From Streptomyces endocoffeicus (GTDB lineage Bacteria > Actinomycetota > Actinomycetes > Streptomycetales > Streptomycetaceae), in contig NZ_JAERRG010000004.1 in the NCBI RefSeq assembly GCF_016741935.1, positions 372,001 to 436,000 on the forward strand: a stretch of 64,000 bases of DNA, in the 5' to 3' direction. Both the position numbers and the translations under genes were made by a program. This document shows, piece after piece, positions 53,101-60,391 of the stretch. A model generated the notes under the pieces. That model was given only the letters and a program-made list of their open reading frames with translations. It ran no database searches and was not told the DNA's origin. Each line of letters starts with the position of its first letter. Position 1 is the stretch's first letter.

Positions 53101-53870
53101 AGGAGCGCGCCCTCAAGTCTTGGCTGCTGGGCAGGCTAGAGAATCGCGCCCTCTGGTTCCAGGACGGGCAGCCGACCCTCCTCACCCGGGACCAGCTCAC
53201 CTCCGCGCTCGCCCTCGACGAGGACTTCGTGTCCGTCGCTGAGCTGTACGCCCCTCGTACGGAGCTGGCGACTGTCATCACCGATCTCCTCGCCGACGAG
53301 CACGTGCCGTTCCTGGCCGCGTTGCGCTACAAGCCCGCCGCGCTCAAGAAGCGCGCGGACTGGGAACACGTCTGGGCTCTCCAGCGGAAGGAAGACGCCG
53401 CCCCGGACGAGCCCGCCAAGCGAAAGATCCGGGACACGATCCCCGTGCCGCCGAAGTACACCTCGGCCGACTTCCTCAAGCCGTCCTACTGGCGGGCCCG
53501 GGGCAAGCTAGACATGCCCAAGGAGCGGTTCATCTCGTACGCGACCGGTGCGATCTCCGGTACGCCGAACCTGTTCGGCTGGGCGGGCTGGGATCACCGC
53601 GAGCAGGCGCAGGCCCTCGCCACGTACTTCACCAACCACGACGGGCTGTCCTCCGAGGAGATGACTCCGCTTCTCGCGGGTCTGCTCGAGCTTCAGCCCT
53701 GGCTGGACCAGTGGCACAACGACTTCGACCCGCTGTACGGCAGCTCCCCCGCCGCCTTCTTCGCGGGCTACCGCACCACCCAGCAGGGCGAGCACGGCCT
53801 GAGCGACGACGATCTTCGAAACTGGCGCCCCGCTCCGGCAACTCGTGGGCGACGCCGCAAGAACGACTGA
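50103..53870 (+). CDS. pglX: PglX: adenine-specific DNA methyltransferase of Pgl/BREX type 2
   Basis: PglX methylates adenine in DNA and is the modification component of Pgl/BREX. The 1255-residue protein has motif I DPTCGSGHFVLGAF near residues 295-308, DINPFAVAIARFRLL, and the catalytic NPPYITVKDKK near 429-439. A large specificity and C-terminal region follows. Codons about 51,400-52,800 have clearly lower GC and different codon use (for example tttaataaacaaccatgg), pointing to replacement of the target-recognition part. The GTG start overlaps the pglW stop (GTGA). In S. coelicolor pglX is toxic without pglZ, as I recall. Confidence 0.95.
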   Translation: MIDAAALRADLIKQVKALEVDLAKQVKDGESTLKPLRQEYEKASKAAGSGSGASKWADWLEARLSEGDGLSADRVERVRAAEAVAGRLRAEYDKARELERTAATWNAWLDERVTQVAVAWVLGTVFVRFCEDNGLIPEPYLSGPDAERRDLAEARYAQYVEDEADPTYRGWLERAFEELGAGQAGKLLFNKQRNPLYQIPLSHDGARALVEFWRERGEGDDGKLVHDFTDPLNEDGTEGWDTRFLGDLYQWLSESARKTYALLQTPEFVEEFILDRTMDPVVRELGQKFGELKMIDPTCGSGHFVLGAFRRMVRLFAEREPGRDVHERVRDALNAVHGVDINPFAVAIARFRLLVGGMAAAGVRTLTQAGRYDWPIHLAVGDSLMKARQLELTLLGEESGDPLAEFSYTTEDVHEYPGILEVGRYDVVVGNPPYITVKDKKLNALYRELYASCGGAYALSVPFAERFFQLAKAGQPEGLGYGMVGQITANSFMKREFGTKLIEEYFAHKVELTEVIDTSGAYIPGHGTPTVILVGRKRSGSSRTATIRTVRSVQGEPEAPENGKDGLVWNSIVTHVDQPGSISQWISVDDLQRERYFNKQPWILAAGGLELVEQINSAAQTTLSGVASDIGSGAVTREDDAYMIGAGALRRHRVSPKHQRPLVEGTEVRDFLVLDPVMSLWPYNSHKLTPESSDSIEQLLWPHRVRLRDRTAFGKTQLGRGLAWFEYSMFFKERYRVPLSIAFAFVTTHNHFALDRGGKVFNRSAPVIKLQEGTSEKEHQGLLGILNSSTACFWLKQVSHDKGIRGEGGGFTSDDWERFFEFTGTKLQDFPLPADYPTTLGATLDSLSRDLDAAAPTSLADLDRAHPTALALHEARAKWEATLARMIALQEELDWKVYSRYKLHEEDLCAPESEVPVLALGERAFEIALARRVKKGEASGEWFKRHNSTPITELPDHWSDTYKAIVQKRINVIETSRAIGMIERPEYKRRWATEGWGVLQERALKSWLLGRLENRALWFQDGQPTLLTRDQLTSALALDEDFVSVAELYAPRTELATVITDLLADEHVPFLAALRYKPAALKKRADWEHVWALQRKEDAAPDEPAKRKIRDTIPVPPKYTSADFLKPSYWRARGKLDMPKERFISYATGAISGTPNLFGWAGWDHREQAQALATYFTNHDGLSSEEMTPLLAGLLELQPWLDQWHNDFDPLYGSSPAAFFAGYRTTQQGEHGLSDDDLRNWRPAPATRGRRRKND

Positions 53871-53876
53871 TCAGCT

Positions 53877-53916
53877 CGATGCGTCCTCCCCACGCGGTTA
53901 CGGGGAGGACGCATCG
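53877..53916. terminator. Bidirectional terminator between pglX and HATPase gene
   Basis: CGATGCGTCCTCCCC and GGGGAGGACGCATCG form a perfect 15-bp stem around a 10-base loop. It lies 6 bases past the pglX stop and 5 bases before the stop of the convergent HATPase gene, so it serves both. It closes the pglWX operon. Confidence 0.88.
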
Positions 53917-53921
53917 CCGTC

Positions 53922-54530
53922 TCATACGGTCAGCGGCGCGGTGGAATCGATCCGCAGCGCCGGACCCTCGCCCAGTTCGAGCACAAGCGTGTCCCTGCCA
54001 CCGTCTGACGAGGACCGCTCCATGCCCACACTCCGGACCACGTGCCATGCGCCCCACACCCGCACGCGCTGACCAGCCCGGACCGCCACCGCAGCGACCT
54101 CGATGCCGTCGCGTTCCGGCGCCAGACCCGGGACCTTCAGTTCGGCCCAGACGATTTTTCCAATCCCGCACGCGCGCGCCTCATAGCCCCAGCGATGCGC
54201 CATCGCCTCCACGAGCTGTAGCCCGCGTCCACCCGTCTCATCCTCGCCGGGCTGCCGCACCTCGGGCTTGCCATCGCCGGCGTCGCTGACTTCCAGCCGC
54301 AGTAGCCCCTCGTCCACCAGCCGGGCGATCCGCACACCCACCAGCCGGTCACTCGGCACCCGCACCCGCAGCGCGTTGGTCACCAATTCCGAGAGGACCA
54401 ACTCCCCAGTCTGTAATGCGTCTGGTCCAGCGCCCCAGGAACCAAGCACGGCGTGCAACAGTGCACGCGCCCTGGGAACGCTGCTGCGGCGACGGGACAG
54501 GCGGAAGGTGACTTCGTTCGGTGCAGCCAT
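53922..54530 (-). CDS. HATPase anti-sigma-type ATP-binding protein
   Basis: This 202-residue protein contains an RsbW/SpoIIAB-like HATPase domain. The N box is ELVLSELVTNALRVRV (about 46-61), and the G-box region is LEVSDAGDGKPEV and ETGGRGLQLVEAMAHRWGY. The C-terminal 60 residues are a separate beta-rich extension. ATG 54530 (MAAPNEVTFRLSRRR) gives the usual family start. The longer open frame upstream is divergent promoter DNA. In Streptomyces such genes accompany XRE-DUF5753 and DUF397 genes in abaA/whiJ-type clusters, as here. Confidence 0.88.
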   Translation of the reverse strand: MAAPNEVTFRLSRRRSSVPRARALLHAVLGSWGAGPDALQTGELVLSELVTNALRVRVPSDRLVGVRIARLVDEGLLRLEVSDAGDGKPEVRQPGEDETGGRGLQLVEAMAHRWGYEARACGIGKIVWAELKVPGLAPERDGIEVAAVAVRAGQRVRVWGAWHVVRSVGMERSSSDGGRDTLVLELGEGPALRIDSTAPLTV

Positions 54531-54732
54531 GGCGGTCCCCAGAAGGTCGACGTTCGACCGGAATCCCGCGACACAGACCGCACTTCGAGCCGCAGGACAC
54601 CGATGTCCATGCGCAGCAGGATGGCCAGGCACGCTGCGAATCTGCAACGTTGCCGACTGGGATCGTGCCGAAATTCCCTCTTCCGAGTTAATCTCGACGC
54701 ATGGAAGCCGCTGGCCTGCTAGAGGTGTACGC

Positions 54733-55617
54733 ATGTCTGCGAAAAGCGCCAGCCCAAACCCATCGACCGTCCTCGGTCGCCAACTTGGCGATGAGCTGAA
54801 GCGGTTACGAGATGCATCGGGCCTCACCACCACCCAGGCTGCCGAGGCGCTCGACTGCACCAAAGGCAAGATCAGCCGCATTGAGAACGGTCGGGTGGCA
54901 GTACGACTACCCGACCTGACGGCGATGCTGCAGGCGTACGGCGTGTCGGATCCCGAGGTAAGCGGGCGGCTGGGCGCATTGGCGCGCAAGGCCAACCGCC
55001 GCCGCAGGCAAGGCTGGTGGAATCAGTACGGCTCGGTCCTGGCCGACACGTACCGTGACTACATCGCCTTGGAGACCATGGCGGATTCCATCCGCACGTT
55101 CCAGGCCCAGCTCGTGCCCGGCCTGCTCCAGATCCCCGAGTACATCCGGGCCGTGACAGTGGCCTCCCAACAGTGGCAGACTGCAGACGAGATCGAGGCG
55201 TTCGTCCACGTGCGGCTCGCTCGCCAGGAACGTCTGAGTGGTGACTCCCCGTTGCGCCTCTGGGCGGTTCTGTCCGAGGCCGTGCTGCTCCAGCAGGTCG
55301 GTGGGTCAGAGGTGATGAAGACGCAGCTACAGCACTTGCTGACCGTCTCCGAGAACCCCAACGTGACCGTTCAGGTGCTGCCGTTCTCCCGTGGAGCCCA
55401 TGCGAGTATGTTCGGGCCGTACGTAGTGCTGGGATTTCCCGAGGAGGGGGCACTCGACGTGGTGCTGGCGGACAACCCGACCGGTTCCATGTGGCTGGAG
55501 CGAGAGGTCGAGGTCGCTCGTTACCAAGATCTATTCGACGCCGCACGCACGTCTGCTCTGTCACCGATGGAGTCCCGTACCGTCATCCATCGCAGGGCCA
55601 AGGAGCACAAAGCATGA
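54733..55617 (+). CDS. XRE-family regulator with DUF5753 (WhiJ-like)
   Basis: This 294-residue protein has an N-terminal Cro/C1 helix-turn-helix (LKRLRDASGLTTTQAAEALDC and KGKISRIENGR, about 18-55). The C-terminal DUF5753 domain starts near residue 110 (FQAQLVPGLLQIPEYIRAV) and ends DLFDAARTSALSPMES. The class includes WhiJ and Scr1-type regulators that act with DUF397 small proteins. The ATG at 54733 (MSAKSASPNPSTVLGRQLGDE) lies 5 bases behind AGAGG. The preceding 155 in-frame codons overlap the divergent gene and are rejected. It overlaps the DUF397 gene by 4 bases (ATGA). Confidence 0.93.
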   Translation: MSAKSASPNPSTVLGRQLGDELKRLRDASGLTTTQAAEALDCTKGKISRIENGRVAVRLPDLTAMLQAYGVSDPEVSGRLGALARKANRRRRQGWWNQYGSVLADTYRDYIALETMADSIRTFQAQLVPGLLQIPEYIRAVTVASQQWQTADEIEAFVHVRLARQERLSGDSPLRLWAVLSEAVLLQQVGGSEVMKTQLQHLLTVSENPNVTVQVLPFSRGAHASMFGPYVVLGFPEEGALDVVLADNPTGSMWLEREVEVARYQDLFDAARTSALSPMESRTVIHRRAKEHKA

Positions 55618-55817
55618 AGAGCGCAGGCGGCATATCGCCGAACTTGTCGGGTGCGACATGGCGCAGCAGCACGTACAGCGGTGGCAACAATGAATGCGTC
55701 GAGGTCGCCGACGACCTCCCGCACGTCGTTCATGTGCGCGATAGCAAGCGTGTGACCGGCCCCGTCATCACGTTCAGCCGTGCCGCCTGGGGCACCTTCC
55801 TCGCGAATCTGGGCTGA
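55614..55817 (+). CDS. DUF397 small protein
   Basis: A 67-residue protein with the full DUF397 pattern: ATWRSSTYSGGNNECVEVA, then VHVRDSKRVTGPVITFSRAAW, and the terminal W-x2-F. The start ATG overlaps the regulator's stop, so it is coupled to it. DUF397 proteins work with XRE-DUF5753 partners as regulators or as a toxin-antitoxin pair (as proposed for Scr1/Scr2 in S. coelicolor). It is too small to act as an enzyme. Confidence 0.92.
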   Translation: MKSAGGISPNLSGATWRSSTYSGGNNECVEVADDLPHVVHVRDSKRVTGPVITFSRAAWGTFLANLG

Positions 55818-55940
55818 GGTCAGGCTCCGAGGACCCCCGGGGAAGAACGAAGCGAAGGCGGGACGCCCCACACCGTCCCGCCACGCACATCGGCCGGAGC
55901 CCACGCCATCGCTCGCACGAGAAACAGGGAAGGCTGACTG

Positions 55941-56117
55941 ATGGAGAAGATGGACCTCTACTCGATCGACCCTGCCACCCTCGCCTGGCAGAAAAGCAGC
56001 TTCACCGCAAACAACGGCGAGTGCTTCGAACTGGCGGCCCTCCCCGACGGAGGGGTGGCCGTCCGCGACTCAAAGAACCCGTCCGGACTCCACCTCTGCT
56101 TCACCTCCGGCGAGTAG
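55941..56117 (+). CDS. Second DUF397 protein, short form
   Basis: A 58-residue frame (MEKMDLYSIDPATLAWQKSS) carries the DUF397 signatures LAWQKSSFTANNGECFELA and VAVRDSKNPSGLHLCF. It then stops at CFTSGE, before the usual terminal W-x2-F. An ATG with GGGAAGGCTGACTG in front lies 123 bases after the first DUF397 gene. The missing C-terminus suggests a truncated paralogue, or a variant with a different partner. Its DUF397 match is clear despite the length. Confidence 0.85.
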   Translation: MEKMDLYSIDPATLAWQKSSFTANNGECFELAALPDGGVAVRDSKNPSGLHLCFTSGE

Positions 56118-56406
56118 CGAGCCTCCAAGGCTGGAATGACCGCCGGAGATTTCGACAACCTGTAGGCCAGTGACCGTGCGGGCCGCATAGCGCCCCACGC
56201 GGCCCGCCACGCACTCTGGTTCTTTTCCATATACGGCCCGGTTACGATCGAGGACGGGCCGCAGCCGTGCCATGACGGCGGACGACAACACACCGGGGCC
56301 GGACGGAGACAATCCGTGACCGCCGTACCCCGGCCCAGGGGGGAGACCCTGCTGTCCAGGCCCACGCGCCAGCAGGACCGCAGGAACCAGGAGAAGCGAG
56401 ACACCA

Positions 56407-59400
56407 ATGGCACCGAACGCCACCGGCACGGCACCTCTCCTCCGCGACGTCATCGACATCAAGACGTCGATCTCCACCTCCGACTTCGTCCTGAAGCTCG
56501 CCGAGGCCGTCACCGAGGAGGGCGCGGAAAGGGCACTACGGGACTACGTCGTCACCGAGCGCCTCCTGGAGAACTTCGACGAGGCCCTCAGCCTCATCAA
56601 GGCGTCCCTCGACGGGCACACCTCGAAGGCCGCGTACCTCCACGGCTCCTTCGGTTCCGGTAAGTCGCACTTCATGGCCGTGCTGCACGCCCTCCTCCGG
56701 GGCGACCAGGCCGCCCGCGCCCGCGCCGACTTCGATCCGGTCCTGGCCAAGCACGAGTGGCTCGGCACCGACGGCAAGCGGTTCCTGCTCGTCCCGTATC
56801 ACATGCTCGGCGCGAAGTCGCTGGAGCAGCGCGTCCTCGGCGGCTATGTCAGCCACATCAAGGGCCTTCCTCAGCACAAGGACGCCCCCACCCCCCAGGT
56901 CTACCGGACCGACTCCCTCTTCGAGGACATCCGCTCGCACCGCCAGCGCGTCGGCGACCAGACCTTCATCGACGGGCTCGCCGACGCCCCCAGCGTCCCC
57001 GGGGCCGGCGCCGACGACACCGAGGATGACGACGACGAGTGGGGCGAGCCGTTCGCCTGGACGCCGGAGCTGCTCAACACCGCCCTCGCCGCCGAGGAGC
57101 TGGACGGTGGCGAGGCGAACCTGAACCTCGTCAACCCCAGCACGCCGGCCGAGCTACGCGCGAAGCTCGTCCATGACGCGAGCGTCACCTGGTTCCCCGG
57201 GTTCGCCCGTAACGCGGCGGAGGACGAGCACGGGTTCATCTCCCTCGACGCCGGCCTCGCCGTCATCGCCGAGCACGCCAAGTCGCTCGGCTACGACGGA
57301 CTGATCCTCTTCATGGACGAGCTGATCCTCTGGCTCGCCAACCGGATCCACGACCAGAAGTTCGTCTCCCGCGAGACCGACAAGATCACCAACTTCGTGG
57401 AGGGCGCCGACTCACGCCGGGCCATCCCGATCGTCTCCTTCATCGCCCGCCAGCGCGACCTGCGCGAACTCGTCGGCGAAGAGACCTCCGGCGCCGCCGA
57501 GACAGCCATCCAGGACAGCCTGAACCTCGCCTCCGGCCGCTTCGACAAGATCACGCTCGAAGACCGCAACCTCCCCCAGATCGCTCACGCCCGACTCCTC
57601 ACCCCCAAGGACGCCGAGGCCGCCGCCAAACTCGACGCGGCCTTCGCCAAGATCAAGCGGGTCGGGCCGCAGATCTGGGACGTCCTGCTCGGCTCGGACG
57701 AGACGACGACCGGGGCCGACGAGGAGTCGTTCCGGCTGACGTACCCCTTCTCCCCCGCCTTCATGGACACGCTCGTCCATATCTCCTCCGCACTTCAGCG
57801 CTCCCGCACCGGCCTCAAGCTCATGGGCCAGCTTCTCGCCAGCCACCGGAACGACGCGACGCTGGAGAACCTGATCCCGCTCGGCGATCTGTACCCGGTC
57901 ATCGCGGACGGCGGCGACAGGCCCTTCGTAGACAGCCTGAAGGTGGAGTTCAAGGTCGCGGACAAGCTGTACCGGACCAAGCTGCGGCCCCACCTCCTGG
58001 CGGCGTACGAGATCACCGAGGAGGACGTCGAGCGCTACCAGCACCGCCGCGAGTCCATCACCGATCAGCAGCTCGTCGGCCGCTGCAAGGGATTCGTCGG
58101 CGACAACCGGCTGATGTGCACGCTGCTGCTCTCCGCGCTCGCGCCCAGCGTGCCCGCGCTCCGGGACCTCACCATCCGGCGGCTCGGCGCGCTCAACCAC
58201 GGCTCTGTCCTCTCCCCCATCCCCGGTGCCGAGGTCGGACTGATCCAGGCGAAGGTCGACGAGTGGGCCACCCGCTTCATCGAGATCAAGTCGACCGGCA
58301 CCAAGACCAACCCGGGCGTACGGCTCGAACTGGCCGGAGTGGACGTCGACTCCGTCATCGCCAACGCCAACGTGAACAACAACCGCTCCAACCGCCGAGC
58401 CCTCGCCAAGCGGCTCCTCGCCGACGAACTGGGCCTGGAGGTCCATGACCGGATGGGCTCGGACGAGCTGACGCTCGTCTGGCGCGGGTCGAACCGGATC
58501 GCCGAGGTCGTGATCGGCGATGTCAACGACACCGAGAACATGCCCGACCACGAGTTCTCCCCCAGCCAGGACGGCCTGTGGCGGCTGGTGATCGACCTGC
58601 CCTTCCACGAGGGCGAGCACGGGGCCGTCGAGGCCGTCAACCGCGTGCGTGGTCTGCGACCGCTGTCCGGGGCCGGGCCCCGGACCGTCGGGTGGATCCC
58701 CACGTATCTGTCGGCCGCCCGCTTCAAGGACTTCCAGCGGCTGGTGGTCATCGACTACGCGCTGGCCGACCAGCGGCGCTTCGACACCCACTACGCCCAG
58801 CACCTCAACGCCGACAATCGCGCGCGGGCCCGGGTGCTCCTCGAAGAGCAGCGGGAATCCCTCAAGAAGACCGTGAAGAGGGCGTTCAAGCAGGCATACG
58901 ACTGCGCCGACAAGAAGTCCGTCGATGTCGACGTGTCCTTCGACGACCACTTCCACCCCCTGCGTGACGCACCCGCCGAGCTGCGGGTCTCCATCGGGCA
59001 GTCGCTGTCCGAGGGGGCCCGGCACATCGTGAGGAAGCTGTTGGCGCACCAGTTCCCCGCGCACCCGGACCTGGACCCCGACGGCACCAAGACCGCGTTC
59101 AAGTCCGGCGACGCCCGCACCGTGTTCGGACACATCCGGGCGGCGGTGGAGGCCGGGGAGCGGCGGGCCGAGATTCCCGCCAAGGACCGGACGGCGATGC
59201 GGCGGATCGCGGCGCCGCTCGGGCTCGGCCAGCAGAAGGAGGCGTACTTCCAGCTCTCCAACCGCTGGGTGGACCACTTCAATCTGCAGGCCCGTAACGA
59301 CGCGGGGCCGGGCGACCTGAGCGTGGTCCAGCTGACCGAGTGGATCGACCGGCCCCAGCCGATGGGCCTGGAACCCCTCCTCGCCAACCTGGTCATCGCC

Positions 59401-60366
59401 TCCTACGCGGAGATGGACGACCGGGTCTGGGTGCGGGCCGGCGCGCTGCTCGACCCCTCCCCCGAGCTCTCGGCGATCAAGCCCCATGACGCACTGCGCT
59501 CTCAGCCGCTGCCGGAGGAATCCGTCTGGGAAGAGGCGGGGCGCCGGTTCTGGGACATCTTCGGCGACCAGCCGCCGAAGCTGCGCCGCGGCCGGTTGGT
59601 CAGCCACTTCGCGCGGCAGATCACCACCCAGGCCCGCGAGTACAAGCCGCATGTGGACACGCTCGTGGACCAGTTGGAGGAGCACGCGAGGCTGCTCGGA
59701 CTGGACGGGGCCGACGAATCCGCCTCGGGCAGGCTCACCCTCGCCCGTCGCTCGCGTGACCTGCTGGACGAGCTGTGCCGCCTCTCCCAGGGCCCGGCCG
59801 GAGGTTCCGCGGCGGCCAAGCAGGCCATCACGGCCTTCGCCGCCTTCGATCTGGGCGAGGCGTCCGCCAGCCGCTACGGCGCCTCGATCAAGCAGGCCAA
59901 GACTGTCGCCAACGCCTTGGTGACCGCGGCGTGGGACATGCTGAAGCTCGCGCCCAACTACGGGCCGCAGGGCGAGGCGGTGTTGGAGGCGCTGCGCGGC
60001 GCCGCGCGTGCCGACCAGCGCACCATGCGGCTCGAGGAGGCGCTGCGGGAGGCGCGGAAGTCCATCGTCACCGTCATCGAGCGCAGCCAGGCGCCCGCCC
60101 GTCCGCAGCCGTCCGCGACCGTGCCCGCCCCGGCCTCCCCCGCCACCCCGATCACCACGCCCAACCAGGTGAGCCTGAACGACGACACCGCCCAGCCGCC
60201 GGTGTCCACCCACCACCCGCTCCCCGGCCGCCGCGCCGCGCGCCGCTCGGGCGGTGGCCGGACGAAGGCGGCGCAGGCGGTGGCCCAGCTCCGGGCGGAG
60301 CTGGACGAGCTGGCCCGCAGCGAGCCCGACGCGATGGTCGAGATCACCTGGCGGGTCGTGGAATGA
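56407..60366 (+). CDS. pglY: PglY: BrxC-like ATPase of Pgl/BREX type 2
   Basis: PglY is a large P-loop ATPase required for phage exclusion. The 1319-residue protein has Walker A GSFGSGKSHFM at residues 80-90, Walker B LILFMDELILWLA near 299-311, and a further nucleotide-domain motif VSFIARQRDLREL. A long helical middle is followed by a proline-rich disordered tail (about 1230-1280) that ends ELARSEPDAMVEITWRVVE. The ATG has GAGAAGCGAG upstream. The 289 bases before it (56118-56406) hold the promoter, with a TACGAT element at 56243-56248 as a possible -10. pglZ follows after 25 bases in the same operon. Confidence 0.93.
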   Translation: MAPNATGTAPLLRDVIDIKTSISTSDFVLKLAEAVTEEGAERALRDYVVTERLLENFDEALSLIKASLDGHTSKAAYLHGSFGSGKSHFMAVLHALLRGDQAARARADFDPVLAKHEWLGTDGKRFLLVPYHMLGAKSLEQRVLGGYVSHIKGLPQHKDAPTPQVYRTDSLFEDIRSHRQRVGDQTFIDGLADAPSVPGAGADDTEDDDDEWGEPFAWTPELLNTALAAEELDGGEANLNLVNPSTPAELRAKLVHDASVTWFPGFARNAAEDEHGFISLDAGLAVIAEHAKSLGYDGLILFMDELILWLANRIHDQKFVSRETDKITNFVEGADSRRAIPIVSFIARQRDLRELVGEETSGAAETAIQDSLNLASGRFDKITLEDRNLPQIAHARLLTPKDAEAAAKLDAAFAKIKRVGPQIWDVLLGSDETTTGADEESFRLTYPFSPAFMDTLVHISSALQRSRTGLKLMGQLLASHRNDATLENLIPLGDLYPVIADGGDRPFVDSLKVEFKVADKLYRTKLRPHLLAAYEITEEDVERYQHRRESITDQQLVGRCKGFVGDNRLMCTLLLSALAPSVPALRDLTIRRLGALNHGSVLSPIPGAEVGLIQAKVDEWATRFIEIKSTGTKTNPGVRLELAGVDVDSVIANANVNNNRSNRRALAKRLLADELGLEVHDRMGSDELTLVWRGSNRIAEVVIGDVNDTENMPDHEFSPSQDGLWRLVIDLPFHEGEHGAVEAVNRVRGLRPLSGAGPRTVGWIPTYLSAARFKDFQRLVVIDYALADQRRFDTHYAQHLNADNRARARVLLEEQRESLKKTVKRAFKQAYDCADKKSVDVDVSFDDHFHPLRDAPAELRVSIGQSLSEGARHIVRKLLAHQFPAHPDLDPDGTKTAFKSGDARTVFGHIRAAVEAGERRAEIPAKDRTAMRRIAAPLGLGQQKEAYFQLSNRWVDHFNLQARNDAGPGDLSVVQLTEWIDRPQPMGLEPLLANLVIASYAEMDDRVWVRAGALLDPSPELSAIKPHDALRSQPLPEESVWEEAGRRFWDIFGDQPPKLRRGRLVSHFARQITTQAREYKPHVDTLVDQLEEHARLLGLDGADESASGRLTLARRSRDLLDELCRLSQGPAGGSAAAKQAITAFAAFDLGEASASRYGASIKQAKTVANALVTAAWDMLKLAPNYGPQGEAVLEALRGAARADQRTMRLEEALREARKSIVTVIERSQAPARPQPSATVPAPASPATPITTPNQVSLNDDTAQPPVSTHHPLPGRRAARRSGGGRTKAAQAVAQLRAELDELARSEPDAMVEITWRVVE

Positions 60367-60391
60367 GCATGAGCGGAACGAGGCGTGTGCG

